NCBI GenBank assembly: GCA_903875225.1
Contig: CAIQVJ010000134.1
Span: forward strand, 1-64,000
DNA from: an uncultured Pseudomonadota bacterium
Lineage (GTDB): Bacteria; Myxococcota_A; UBA796; SXON01
Reading direction: 5' to 3'
DNA: 64,000 bases
The position numbers and the translations under genes were made by a program. The notes beneath the pieces were generated by a model. That model made no database searches and was not told where the DNA came from. It saw nothing but the letters and a program-made list of their open reading frames with translations. Below, in pieces: positions 27,301-35,764 of this stretch. How positions within the stretch are numbered: position 1 is the first letter of the stretch; every line of letters starts with the position of its first letter.

Positions 27301-27322
27301 TCTCCAGGGCGGACGCTTTCAT
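24314..27322 (-). CDS. Molybdopterin oxidoreductase catalytic subunit (DMSO reductase family)
   Basis: This 1002-residue protein binds a bis-MGD molybdenum cofactor and an N-terminal [4Fe-4S] cluster held by C93, C96, C100 and C130 (CFNCESAC and NCAKG). A probable molybdenum ligand is C220 in HTNICSAAS, as in polysulfide and thiosulfate reductases, but this is from position only. No twin-arginine signal is present at the N-terminus MKASALESFLASML, so the enzyme probably stays on the cytoplasmic side, as in SoeABC-type sulfite dehydrogenases. Its start overlaps the preceding subunit stop (ATGA). Substrate cannot be decided from sequence: sulfite, polysulfide and other oxyanions are candidates. 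Confidence 0.9.
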   Translation of the reverse strand: MKASALESFLASMLGLQRPVPAPATGPTNVAGEAMPAYSVDPGVPIPLTEVHHPDGRLSRYPPPEHWADWVEHDGARWPEKVPRRYTLVPTICFNCESACGLLAYVDKTTFEVRKFEGNPAHPGSRGRNCAKGPATHNQTYDPERILYPLKRVGERGEGKWKRVSWDEALTDISERMRESRKVRRTGIMYHVGRPGEDHYTNRVITAWGVDGHNSHTNICSAASRAGYAFWSGADRPSPDHANARTVLLVSSHLETGHYFNPHAQRIIEAKMNGAKIITLDPRLSNTAAKSDCWLPTWPGSESTLLLSIANHLLRTGKWDREFVRRWVNWRTFLTDGASVVRASGLPEAQKAAVLSAMPGNEGAELTFEQFETALKALYAGFTFELAAAESQVDIARIEEAARYVAQAGNRLAAHVWRSASMGNRGGWQAARCLFFLNVLTGSVGTEGGTSLNTWNKFVPKAYKSPPAFDAWNELHMPHEYPLAFYEMSFLLPHFLDEGRGDVDVYFTRVYNPMWINPDGFMWMQALRDPEKIKCHVALTPTWNESAWFADYVLPMGHAGERHDLMSQETHSGMWVGFRQPVRRVAMERAGKKVKYTWESNPGEVWEESEFWVDLTWRMDPDGSLGIRQWVESLKEPGTPVTQDEYWAWMFENSVPGLPAAAKAEGLSPLAYMRKYGCFELKETNYLPYEHVVPGTAATVSAEGLATDAAGARLGVLVDGVVRAGFTTPSGKLEFFSPTLHDWGWPELEYTVPWTLDSHVHPREIDRAKGEMILLPNFRLPHLIHTRSANAKWLYEIGHTNPVWIHPEDATRLGVHTGELLRVETEIGWFIDRAWVTEGIKPGMIAMSHHLGRWRLQEDTGGNKGTTALASLDEDGKGGHTLHMLKGAQAWTGPDPDTARIWWKDVGVHQNLTHAVQPDPVSGAHCWLQKALSVRKAVPGERHGDVFVDTLKSRELYQRWLALSRSAVDHSPNGERRPYWLNRPLKPVRGAFKLPEKPFGRT

Positions 27323-29034
27323 GAGTTGGGGATCTCCTGCGGGGCCATCACGAAGGCGTGCTCATAGAGGTACAGGCCGATGGCAGCGAGGACGCCAGCG
27401 ACGGCGACGAGGAACGAGCCCGCGTAGGGCTGCGGGGCTGTCCAAACGGAAGCAGCGAGCAGGATCAGCGGGACGATGTGCCCGAACAGGATGGCGCCCA
27501 CCCAGAACTGCCGCGCGTACTTCCCATGCGATATCGCGTGGGCCGCCTTCGCCGCCGACTCGCTCGCGTGTGGGATTGCGAACTCGCCGGCAAGGATCAG
27601 GAAGAGGTCCACGATCAGCGTGAGCGCGAGCATGCCGAAGGCCCAACCAGCGATCCGCTGGCTCGGGGCGAAGGCGGTCACGACGCCGAGCACGGCGCTC
27701 CCCATCATGCCGGCGTGCACCAGCATCTGCGGGGGGAGCAGCGGGCTCTGCCACAGGTCTCGACCCTCACACTGCGCAAAGAGGAACGCGGTGTAGATGG
27801 CTGCGCCGATCGCGAGCGGCAGGGTGAGCGCTGCGGCCCCGAACCAGACGGCTCCGAGTACCCCTCCCGTCACGCCGCAAAAGGTTGCCACCTGGGCTGC
27901 GAGCAGCAAGGTCGAGCTCATCGAGAACCCGACCAACAGGAACGCCCCCCGTGTGAGCCAGCTTTTCCATTGCGGGCGCGTCAGGATGCGCAGGAACCGC
28001 TCGGGTCGCTCGAGATCCCCGACCAGCAGCGCAGTGGTCAAGAGGGTCGCGATCAGCCCGACGAACCCGGCCGCGAGCCCCGCGCCGGTCGACGCGGCGT
28101 CGCTGACCTTGAGCACGGACAGCGCGAGCAGCCCGAACGTGCCGGTGCCGATCGCCTTTGTCACCGTGTACGCCGGCACCTGCCAGTGCCACGGGACCTT
28201 GTGGAACACGGTGTTGGACACCTGCGAGACCATGTGCCCGGCCATCGTTCCCGGTTGGATCTGGATCGGACCGCCGCCGGGCACGCCCTGCTCACCGGGG
28301 TCGCGGATCGGGGTGCCCGAAGCCGAGGTCCTCAGGCTGGGGAAGTCCTGCCCGTCCCCCAGCCTCAGGTGCACCTCGTAGTGCTTCGCGTCGCCGTAGC
28401 CGGGCGAGGGATTGTGCCCGTGCGCGTCGAGCACCTCGGCGAACATCAGGCCCTCCGGCTCGCGCGGGAGTGCTGTGGGGTGCATCGCGACGTCCGTCCC
28501 GCTGATGTAGAACAGCTTGGGGGAGGTGCCCTGCTCCGGCTTGCGCACCGTGGTGTCGTTGCGGGCGAGCACCCGGCTGATCTCGGCGCGGGGATCGTCC
28601 ATGTCGCCCGCGATGATCGAATGCGTCGGGCACACCACCACGCAGGCCGGCTCGAGGCCGTTCTCGACCCGGTGGCCGCAGAAGTGACACTTGGCGGCTG
28701 TGCCGCTGTCGGGGTCGATGTAGATGGCGTCGTACGGGCAGGCCTGCAGGCAGCCCTTGCACCCGATACACACCGAGGAGTCGAACTCCACGATGCCGTC
28801 GTTGCGTTGATACATCGCCGTGACCGGGCAGATCCGCACGCACGGAGGGTTCGCGCAATGGTTGCACCGTGTCACCTGGAACGCCCGGCGTGTGTCGGGA
28901 AAGCGCCCGGTCTCCGTGTACTTCACCCACGTGCGGTTCACGCCGAGTGGGACCTCGTTCTCGCTCTTGCACGCGGTGGAGCAGGCGTGGCAGCCGATAC
29001 ACGAGCGCGTGTCGATGACAAAACCGTAGTTCAT
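27319..29034 (-). CDS. Fused four-cluster ferredoxin and NrfD-like membrane subunit
   Basis: This 571-residue protein joins two subunits that are usually separate. Residues 1-200 form a DmsB/PsrB-type ferredoxin with four cysteine groups (CIGCHACSTAC, CNHCANPPCVRIC, CIGCKGCLQAC and CHFCGH with CVVVC) for four [4Fe-4S] clusters. Residues about 330-565 contain eight or so hydrophobic segments of an NrfD/PsrC-like quinone-binding membrane protein. A 120-residue linker connects them. It would carry electrons between the quinone pool and the molybdenum subunit encoded next. I start at the ATG 29034 (MNYGFVIDTRS); the frame opens earlier but upstream residues overlap the isomerase gene. Confidence 0.9.
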   Translation of the reverse strand: MNYGFVIDTRSCIGCHACSTACKSENEVPLGVNRTWVKYTETGRFPDTRRAFQVTRCNHCANPPCVRICPVTAMYQRNDGIVEFDSSVCIGCKGCLQACPYDAIYIDPDSGTAAKCHFCGHRVENGLEPACVVVCPTHSIIAGDMDDPRAEISRVLARNDTTVRKPEQGTSPKLFYISGTDVAMHPTALPREPEGLMFAEVLDAHGHNPSPGYGDAKHYEVHLRLGDGQDFPSLRTSASGTPIRDPGEQGVPGGGPIQIQPGTMAGHMVSQVSNTVFHKVPWHWQVPAYTVTKAIGTGTFGLLALSVLKVSDAASTGAGLAAGFVGLIATLLTTALLVGDLERPERFLRILTRPQWKSWLTRGAFLLVGFSMSSTLLLAAQVATFCGVTGGVLGAVWFGAAALTLPLAIGAAIYTAFLFAQCEGRDLWQSPLLPPQMLVHAGMMGSAVLGVVTAFAPSQRIAGWAFGMLALTLIVDLFLILAGEFAIPHASESAAKAAHAISHGKYARQFWVGAILFGHIVPLILLAASVWTAPQPYAGSFLVAVAGVLAAIGLYLYEHAFVMAPQEIPNS

Positions 29035-29062
29035 GCGCGGGTGCACGTAGCACCGCCCGAAG

Positions 29063-29938
29063 CTACAGGCCCAGCCCGGCCCGTACCAGATCGTGCAATC
29101 GCACGAGCCCAACGTACCGGCCGTTCTCCACCACGGGGAGCACCGAGATCTGGGAGTCCCGGCGCTCCATCCGCTCGAGCGCGACCCGCGCCGGCTCATG
29201 CGCCTCGACCGTGACGGGTGAGGCGGTGCACAGCTCCGCGACGCATTGCTGGAGCGCGGCAGGTGAGCGGCCTACGGCCCTGCGGAGGTCGCCGTCGGTG
29301 AAGATCCCGCCGCCTTCGAGCAGCACGGCCCCGGAGCCGAGGCGGGTGATCAGATCGATCACCAGCGCATCGCGGGGCACGAGCGGGGCAGGGATCATGT
29401 AGTCCCGCACGGGCCGGGACATGGCGCCGATGTAGCCCCCGGGGTGCCGCACCTCACCGCCAAGCTGGAATGCGAGCATGTCGGCCAGCGTGACTGCGAC
29501 GGTGAAAGCGGTGGCGGGGAGGGCGCCCCCAGCCTCGAACGGCACGCTCGTGTCGATCACGGCGCGGGACAGGGCCGCGAGGGGGGTGTCTGTACGGGTG
29601 AGCGCCACCACGGGCAGCTCCAACGCCCCCACGAGGCGGAGCAGCTCAGGGGTGTGACCGCTCTGCGAGACGGCGACCAGCGCGTCGGAGTGTCGTACGG
29701 CGCCGCCATCGCCGTGCAGCGCCTCGACGGGGTGCAGAAAGAGGGCCCGGCGCCCGAGGGAGGCGAGCGTGCCCGCCAGCTTGCGGGCGACGAGGCCGCT
29801 CTTTCCGATCCCGGAGCACCAGACCACGTCGGCCTGGGCGAGCGCCTCCACGGCGGGCGCCCAACGCCCGGAGTTGGTCGCGCGCGCCGCGTGGAGCGCG
29901 CCGATCGCGGCGTCGAGGATGTCGGGAGTGTCGGACAC
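29063..29938 (-). CDS. kdsD: KdsD/KpsF-like arabinose-5-phosphate isomerase
   Basis: This 291-residue protein has a SIS domain with GIGKSGLVARKLAG, the HPVEALHGDGG block and SQSGHTPELL, followed by two CBS motifs (from MSRPVRDYMIP to the end). This is the architecture of D-arabinose-5-phosphate isomerases that start Kdo synthesis for lipopolysaccharide. Several residues differ from the classical enzyme (SQSGHT for SNSGES), so function is likely, not certain. A GTG at 29938 gives the start VSDTPDILDAA and lies 16 bases after the upstream stop; the longer frame overlaps that gene. It is the first gene of the run leading into the molybdoenzyme operon. Confidence 0.82.
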   Translation of the reverse strand: MSDTPDILDAAIGALHAARATNSGRWAPAVEALAQADVVWCSGIGKSGLVARKLAGTLASLGRRALFLHPVEALHGDGGAVRHSDALVAVSQSGHTPELLRLVGALELPVVALTRTDTPLAALSRAVIDTSVPFEAGGALPATAFTVAVTLADMLAFQLGGEVRHPGGYIGAMSRPVRDYMIPAPLVPRDALVIDLITRLGSGAVLLEGGGIFTDGDLRRAVGRSPAALQQCVAELCTASPVTVEAHEPARVALERMERRDSQISVLPVVENGRYVGLVRLHDLVRAGLGL

Positions 29939-29954
29939 AGGCGCGCGAGGACCG

Positions 29955-32900
29955 TCAGCTCCGGCGGCGCCGGAGCGCCATGAGCCCGACCAGCCCAAGC
30001 GCCCAGCCGGCCGCGTCGGTGTCCACCGTCGCGCAGCCTACGCCTCCGCCGCCCTGGATCGAACCGCTGTCCACAACCGCGGTGTCCCCGGTGTCGGTGC
30101 CGTCCACGCCGTCGCAGTTCTGGTCGATGCCGTCGTCGGGGATGTCCTCGGCGCCGGGGTTGACCGTCGCGTTCGAGTCGTCGCAGTCGTCCTCGTCGCT
30201 GGCAGCCGCGAAGTAGTCCGGAGGCTCGCAGGCCTGGGTTTCGACATCCGGGTTCGTGTAGCTGTCGGCGTCGGCGTCTGCATACCAGGTGGTCTGATCG
30301 ACGGCGTCGGTGTCGATGATGTTGTCGCAGTTGTCGTCGATGCCGTTGCACACCTCGACGGCGTCGGGGTTCACGTCGGCGTTCGCGTCGTTGCACTCCA
30401 TGCAGGCTGCAAAGCCATCCTCGTCGAGGTCGTCGTACCCGACGGACCCGTCGCAGTTGTAGTCGTTCGGATCCTCGCAGTCCGATTCGTCGGCACCGGG
30501 GTGGTACGCGACGTCGCCGTCGTCGCAGTCGCCCGTGGGCTCCGTGGCGTCGGCCTCGCCGCGATCGGTGCAGTTCGCATCCGGCGACTCGACGGTCGAG
30601 GTCTCGTCGGGGCGGTAGCCGTCGTCGTCGGCATCGACGTAGCAGAGCTCCCCACCGTCGCAGTTCGAGTCGACGCCATCGCCGGCAAGCTCGGTCGCGC
30701 CCGGGTTGATGGCGGCGTCTTCGTCGTTGCAGTCCCCGTCGGGATCCGAGGCCAGCGCCTCGCCGGGCTGGTCACAGGCGAGGGTGACCCCGTCGACCGT
30801 CGTGGTGTCGTCCGGCCGGTAGCCGTCGTCATCCACATCGACGTAGCAGATCTCCGCGCCATCGCAGTTGCTGTCAAGCCCATCGCCCGGCAGTTCGGTC
30901 CCGTCGGGGTTGATGGTGGCATCTGCATCGTTGCAGTCGTCGCAGGCCGCGAAGGTGTCCCCGTCGGCATCCGCATACCCGACCGAGCCATCGCAGTTGT
31001 AGTCGTTCGGATCGGAGCAGTCGTCTTCGATGGCGGCGGGGTTGTAGGCCGTGGAGGTGTCGTTGCAGTCGCCCGTGAGCGCTGTGCTCAACGCCTCGCC
31101 AGCATCCGCGCAGTCCTCGTCTGCCGATTCCACCGTGGAGGTCTCGTCGGGCCGGTAGCCGTCGGTGTCGGCATCGACGTAGCAGGTCTCGTCCGTGTCG
31201 CAGTTCTCGTCGATGCCGTCCCCGATGATCTCGATGGCACCGGGGTTCCGGGCGGGATCGGTGTCGTCGCAGTCGCCAATGGGGTCGGAGGCGAGGGCCT
31301 CCCCGGTCTGATCACACGCGAGCCCTACGCCCGGCACCGTGGACTTCTCGTCCGGACGGTAGCCGTCATCGTCGACGTCGACGTAGCAGATCTCGGAACC
31401 GTCGCAGTTGCTGTCCAGGTCGTCCCCGGGAAGCTCGGTCCCGTCCGGGTTGACGGTCGCGTTCGCGTCGTTGCAGTCCTCGCACGCGCTCCATCCGTCC
31501 GCATCGCCGTCGGTGTAGCCGACCGACCCGTCACAGTTGTAGTCGTTCGGATCGGTGCAGTCCGCCTCGGTGGCGCCGGGGTTGTACGCCGTCGAGGTGT
31601 CGTCGCAGTCGCCGGTGAGCGCGGTGCTCAGGGCCTCGCCGGGGTCCGCGCAGTCGTCGTCGGCCGAATCCACGGTCGACGTCTCGTCCGGGCGGTAGCC
31701 GTCGCCGTCGGCGTCGACGTAGCAGGTCTCGTCGCTGTCGCAGTTCTCGTCGATGCCGTCCCCGACGATCTCGGTGGCTCCGGGGTTGCGGGTGGCGTCC
31801 GCATCGTCGCAGTCCCCAGCAGGGTCCGTGGCGAGCGCCTCGCCGGTCTGATCGCAGGCAATCCCCACGCCTGTCACGGTGGAGGTGGTGTCCGGCCTGT
31901 AGCCGTCATCGTCCAAGTCGACGTAGCAGGTCTCGGAGCCGTCACAGTTGCTGTCCAGTCCGTCCCCGGGGAGCTCGGTGCCGTCCGGGTTCACGGTGGC
32001 GTTGGTGTCGTCGCAGTCGTCGCACGCGGCCCAGCCGTCCGCGTCGGCGTCGGCGTAGCCGACCGACCCGTCGCAGTTGTAGTCGTTCGGATCGGTGCAG
32101 TCCGCCTCGGTCGCGCCGGGGTTGTACGCCGGTGAGCTGTCGTCGCAGTCGCCGGTGGGCACCGTGCCCAGGGCCTCCCCGCGATCCACGCAGTCGGCGT
32201 CTGCCGAGATGACGGTGGACGTCTCGTCGGGTCGATAGCCGTCTGCGTCCGCGTCGACGTAGCAGACCTCGACGCTGTTGCAGTCCTCGTCGATGCCGTC
32301 GCCGACGATCTCCGTGGCGCCAGGATTGCGGCTCGGGTCGGTGTCGTCGCAATCGCCGCCAGGATCCGTTGCGAGCGCCTCGCCGGGCTGATCGCAGGCG
32401 ACGCCTACGCCGGCCACCGTGGCCCCGTCGGCCCGGTACCCGTCTCCATCGACGTCCACGTAGCAGAGCTCGGTGCCGTTGCAGTCGCTGTCGACGCCGT
32501 CACCGGGGGCGTCGGTCGCCCCGGGGTGCACGGAGGGGTCGGTGTCGTCGCAGTCGTCGCAAGCGGCGTAGCCGTCGCCGTCGGCATCGACGAACCCGAC
32601 GGAGCCGTCGCAGTTGTAGTCGTTCGGATCGGTGCAGACGGTCTCAGAAGCCCCGGGGTTGTAGGCCGCAGAGGCGTCGTTGCAGTCCCCGGCAGGCTCG
32701 GTGTTGGTGGCTTCGCCAAAATCGGTGCAGTTCGTGTCGGCCGAGACGATGGTCGACGTCAGGTCCGGGCGGTAGCCGTCGTAGTCTGCGTCGACGTAGC
32801 AGATCTCGCCCCCGTCGCAGTTCTCGTCCACACTGTCGCCGACGACCTCGGTCGCGCCCGGGTAGCTCGACGGGTTGGTGTCGTCGCAGTCGGTGTTGTT

Positions 32901-35708
32901 CGTGCTGTAGCCGGATGGGATGTCGCAGAAGTTGGAGGAGGTCGTGCTGCCGTAGGTGTCGCCGTCCCCGTCCACGAAGTAGGCGACGGTGCCGATCGCG
33001 CCGGGATCGTTGTTGTCCGACGTACCGCTGCAGTCCTCGTCGAGGTTGCGATCGTCGCACACCTCGGTCATGCCGGGGTTGATCGCGGGGTTGGTGTCGT
33101 CGCAGTCGGTGGAGTCGTCGACGTAGCCGGCGGGGACGTCACACGCGTCGGTGATCGAGGTGCCGCCGTAGTTGTCGCCGTCGGCGTCGAGGTGGAAGGT
33201 CGAGAGCCCGATCGCTGCGGGATCGTTGTTGTCGGCGACGCCGTTGCAGTCCTCGTCCTCGTTCGCCGGGTCGCAGATCTCGGTCGCGCCGGGGTGGATG
33301 GCGGCGTTGGCATCGTCGCAGTCGTCCGAGTTCGCGACATAGTCGCTCGGCATGATGCAGTAGCCGCCGCTCAAGGGGCCGCCGTAGCCGTCGGCATCGG
33401 CGTCGCCGTAGTACGTCGTGGTGTCCGTCGTGGTCGGGTCTTCGTCGTCCGCGAAGCCGTTGCAGTCCTCGTCGGTCTGGAAGGGGTCGCAGATCTCGAC
33501 CTCGCCCGGGTTGATCGCCGCGTTGGTGTCGTCGCAGTCGTCCGAGTTGTCGGCGTATGCAGGGTCTGCCGGGCAGGCCGCGGCGCTGACCGTGGTGCCG
33601 TAGCCGTCGCCGTCGCTGTCGACGTAGCGGGTGATCGGGTAGCCGATGGCCGGATCGTTGTCGTCGCAGTCGCTGGCGCCGAGCACCAGATCGTTGTCCA
33701 CGTCGTCGTCGCTGCCGAAGTAGATCCGCGCGGTGCCGAGGCCAGAGGACTCGTTGTACGCGCCGACGACGATGTCCGCGAGCCCGTCGGTGTTCACGTC
33801 GCCGGCGTAGGCGACGCTGTACCCGAGGTAGCCAGGCGTGGCGTCGGTCCCGAGGATCGTGACGTCCGCCACGTTGTCGATCGTGGGACCGCCCACGTAC
33901 ACGCGCGCGGCGCCCTTGCCCGAGGCCTCGTTGAAGGAGCCTACGACGACGTCATCGATGCCGTCGCCGTTCGTGTCTCCCGCGTACGCCACCGACTCGC
34001 CCATCTGGCCGTTCGAATCGGTGCCCTGGATGACGATGTCTGGCGTGGAGTCCATGGTGCCCGCGGCACCGTAGTAGATGCGCGCGGCGCCCTTGCCCGA
34101 ATTCTCCTGGTACGCCCCGATGACGAGGTCGCTGTACCCGTCGGCGTTCACGTCTCCGGCCCGGGCGACCGAGTACCCCATGCGCCCACCCACGGCAGTG
34201 CCGCTGATGACGACGTCTGCGGAGTTGTCCATGCTCGTGCTGCCGTAGTACACGCGGGCTGCGCCGAGCCCGGAGCTCTCCAGGTAGGACCCGACCACGA
34301 TGTCGTCGAAGCCGTCGCCGTTCACGTCTCCGGCGTACGCGACCGAGCGGCCGAGGTACCCGGCCACGGCACCGCCGGTGATGGTGATGTCGGCGGTGCT
34401 GTCCATCGACGTGCTGCCGAAGTAGATGCGCGCGGCGCCGAGGCCGCTGCCTTCGCCGAAGGCCCCGATGATGAGATCGTCGTACCCGTCGCCGTTCACG
34501 TCGCCTGCCGCTGCGGACGAACGCCCGAAGCTCCCCGCGGTGTCGGTGCCGATGAACGTGGCGTCGGCGTTCGTGTCCATCGACGCGCCACCGTAGTAGA
34601 TCCGCACCGCGCCGAGGCTGCCGCTCTCGTTGGGCGAGCCCACGAGCACGTCGTCGTAGCCGTCTGCGTTCAGGTCGCCCGCGCGAGCGACGCACCGCCC
34701 CATGTCGCCGAACACGGTGCCGAGGATCGTGACGTCGGCAACGGCGTCCATCGATGCCCCGCCGAAGTAGATCCGGGCCGCGCCGTAGCGGCTGTTCTCG
34801 CCCGAGGAGCCGACGATGACGTCGTCCACGCCGTCGCCGTTCACGTCGCCGGCGGATGCCACGGAGATGCCGAGGAACCCGGAGGTCGCAGTGCCTGCCA
34901 GCGTGACGTCGGCCCCATTGTCCATCGCCGGGTCGATCTCGATCGGCCAGGTGGCGTCGGTGTCGTCGACGACGATCTGGATCCTGTCGCCCACCACCTC
35001 GAACCATGCGCCCAGGGCTTCCCCGTTCGCATCCCAGGCCGCCAGGTCATGGTACCGGTAGACCTGCCCTGAATCGCCGACGAGGCGGACAGCATCGCCG
35101 TCGATGGAAGCCGTGGCGCCGTCGACCGCTACCTCCAACACGACCGGGCCGCTGCCTTCCGGGCGGGCGTCCAGCGTCCACCCCTGCATCGGTCCGCCCG
35201 CGGAGTTGCTCACCCACTGCGTCGCGCCGTCTTCATGGTCGAAGGTGACCTCGCGCGCGCACTGCCCATCGGGCAGCATCTCCCCGTCGCGGCTGCAGTC
35301 CAGGCCGGGAGCCACGGCTTGCACGGTGTCCATCGCTTCCGCACGGCCCCACGCCGTGAACGCCAGCCCGATCTGGTCCTCGCCGTGCACGACGCGAAGC
35401 CCGGCGGCATCCACGCGCACGTCGTAGTCGAGCGCTTCGTTGCGTGCCACGTACCGTCCATCCGACGCCTGGAAGGCGCGCGTGGCGGCGTCCGTACGGG
35501 TGTAGATCTCGGTCATCCACCCGGCGGGGGTTTCGGTGGAGGACGCCACGGCGGCGGAGGGTGCGGCGGACATGACCACTGCCTCCGGCAGGCCGGCCGG
35601 CGCGGACCCGGCCCGGTCGAGGCCCGGCACCGCACCCTGGCAGGCGACGAGGCTGAGGAGCATGAGCAGGGACCGGGGCGAGCGTGCGTACGAAGAGCGG
35701 GTGAGCAT
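29955..35708 (-). CDS. Giant FG-GAP / Asp-rich metal-binding lipoprotein with MYXO-CTERM
   Basis: This 1917-residue surface protein has a lipoprotein signal ending in LSLVAC (C23) with Arg residues before it. After a domain of about 250 residues come seven FG-GAP repeats (about residues 286-670), each with a calcium-loop motif such as GDVNGDGYDDL, enough for a seven-bladed integrin-alpha-like propeller. From residue 673 to near the end the protein is a chain of Cys/Asp-rich putative metal-binding units (DCDDTNAAINPG type), including five copies of a 180-residue module. The C-terminus has GGGGVGCATVD, a hydrophobic stretch and RRRRS, a MYXO-CTERM tail. AGGAG lies in an inverted repeat just before the ATG. 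Confidence 0.9.
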   Translation of the reverse strand: MLTRSSYARSPRSLLMLLSLVACQGAVPGLDRAGSAPAGLPEAVVMSAAPSAAVASSTETPAGWMTEIYTRTDAATRAFQASDGRYVARNEALDYDVRVDAAGLRVVHGEDQIGLAFTAWGRAEAMDTVQAVAPGLDCSRDGEMLPDGQCAREVTFDHEDGATQWVSNSAGGPMQGWTLDARPEGSGPVVLEVAVDGATASIDGDAVRLVGDSGQVYRYHDLAAWDANGEALGAWFEVVGDRIQIVVDDTDATWPIEIDPAMDNGADVTLAGTATSGFLGISVASAGDVNGDGVDDVIVGSSGENSRYGAARIYFGGASMDAVADVTILGTVFGDMGRCVARAGDLNADGYDDVLVGSPNESGSLGAVRIYYGGASMDTNADATFIGTDTAGSFGRSSAAAGDVNGDGYDDLIIGAFGEGSGLGAARIYFGSTSMDSTADITITGGAVAGYLGRSVAYAGDVNGDGFDDIVVGSYLESSGLGAARVYYGSTSMDNSADVVISGTAVGGRMGYSVARAGDVNADGYSDLVIGAYQENSGKGAARIYYGAAGTMDSTPDIVIQGTDSNGQMGESVAYAGDTNGDGIDDVVVGSFNEASGKGAARVYVGGPTIDNVADVTILGTDATPGYLGYSVAYAGDVNTDGLADIVVGAYNESSGLGTARIYFGSDDDVDNDLVLGASDCDDNDPAIGYPITRYVDSDGDGYGTTVSAAACPADPAYADNSDDCDDTNAAINPGEVEICDPFQTDEDCNGFADDEDPTTTDTTTYYGDADADGYGGPLSGGYCIMPSDYVANSDDCDDANAAIHPGATEICDPANEDEDCNGVADNNDPAAIGLSTFHLDADGDNYGGTSITDACDVPAGYVDDSTDCDDTNPAINPGMTEVCDDRNLDEDCSGTSDNNDPGAIGTVAYFVDGDGDTYGSTTSSNFCDIPSGYSTNNTDCDDTNPSSYPGATEVVGDSVDENCDGGEICYVDADYDGYRPDLTSTIVSADTNCTDFGEATNTEPAGDCNDASAAYNPGASETVCTDPNDYNCDGSVGFVDADGDGYAACDDCDDTDPSVHPGATDAPGDGVDSDCNGTELCYVDVDGDGYRADGATVAGVGVACDQPGEALATDPGGDCDDTDPSRNPGATEIVGDGIDEDCNSVEVCYVDADADGYRPDETSTVISADADCVDRGEALGTVPTGDCDDSSPAYNPGATEADCTDPNDYNCDGSVGYADADADGWAACDDCDDTNATVNPDGTELPGDGLDSNCDGSETCYVDLDDDGYRPDTTSTVTGVGIACDQTGEALATDPAGDCDDADATRNPGATEIVGDGIDENCDSDETCYVDADGDGYRPDETSTVDSADDDCADPGEALSTALTGDCDDTSTAYNPGATEADCTDPNDYNCDGSVGYTDGDADGWSACEDCNDANATVNPDGTELPGDDLDSNCDGSEICYVDVDDDGYRPDEKSTVPGVGLACDQTGEALASDPIGDCDDTDPARNPGAIEIIGDGIDENCDTDETCYVDADTDGYRPDETSTVESADEDCADAGEALSTALTGDCNDTSTAYNPAAIEDDCSDPNDYNCDGSVGYADADGDTFAACDDCNDADATINPDGTELPGDGLDSNCDGAEICYVDVDDDGYRPDDTTTVDGVTLACDQPGEALASDPDGDCNDEDAAINPGATELAGDGVDSNCDGGELCYVDADDDGYRPDETSTVESPDANCTDRGEADATEPTGDCDDGDVAYHPGADESDCEDPNDYNCDGSVGYDDLDEDGFAACMECNDANADVNPDAVEVCNGIDDNCDNIIDTDAVDQTTWYADADADSYTNPDVETQACEPPDYFAAASDEDDCDDSNATVNPGAEDIPDDGIDQNCDGVDGTDTGDTAVVDSGSIQGGGGVGCATVDTDAAGWALGLVGLMALRRRRS
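30438..32860. repeat. 540-bp (180-residue) tandem higher-order repeat
   Basis: The landmark gac(c/g)ga(c/g)cc...tcgcagttgtagtcgttcgg recurs at 30441, 30981, 31521, 32061 and 32598, that is with spacings of 540, 540, 540 and 537 bases. Each module encodes, on the minus strand, an alternating set of Cys/Asp-rich units (ICYVDxDDDGYRPD, GDCDD, DPNDYNCDGSVGY, DGTELPGD). Copies keep frame exactly, indicating amplification under coding constraint. Confidence 0.9.
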
Positions 35709-35714
35709 GGTCCG

Positions 35715-35726
35715 TACTCCTGAGTA
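35715..35726 (-). promoter_or_regulatory. Shine-Dalgarno site inside an inverted repeat
   Basis: TACTC and GAGTA flank two bases on the minus strand; the AGGAG within them is the ribosome-binding site of the giant lipoprotein gene, about eight bases before the ATG at 35708. Confidence 0.45.
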
Positions 35727-35764
35727 AAGGGTGAGAACCTTACGATAACATGGCGGCCAGCGAA

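Noticed and set aside
29769..35072. Long Val/Gly/Arg-rich plus-strand frames antisense to the giant lipoprotein
   Set aside because: They mirror the 540-bp repeat of the real gene and contain no independent domains.
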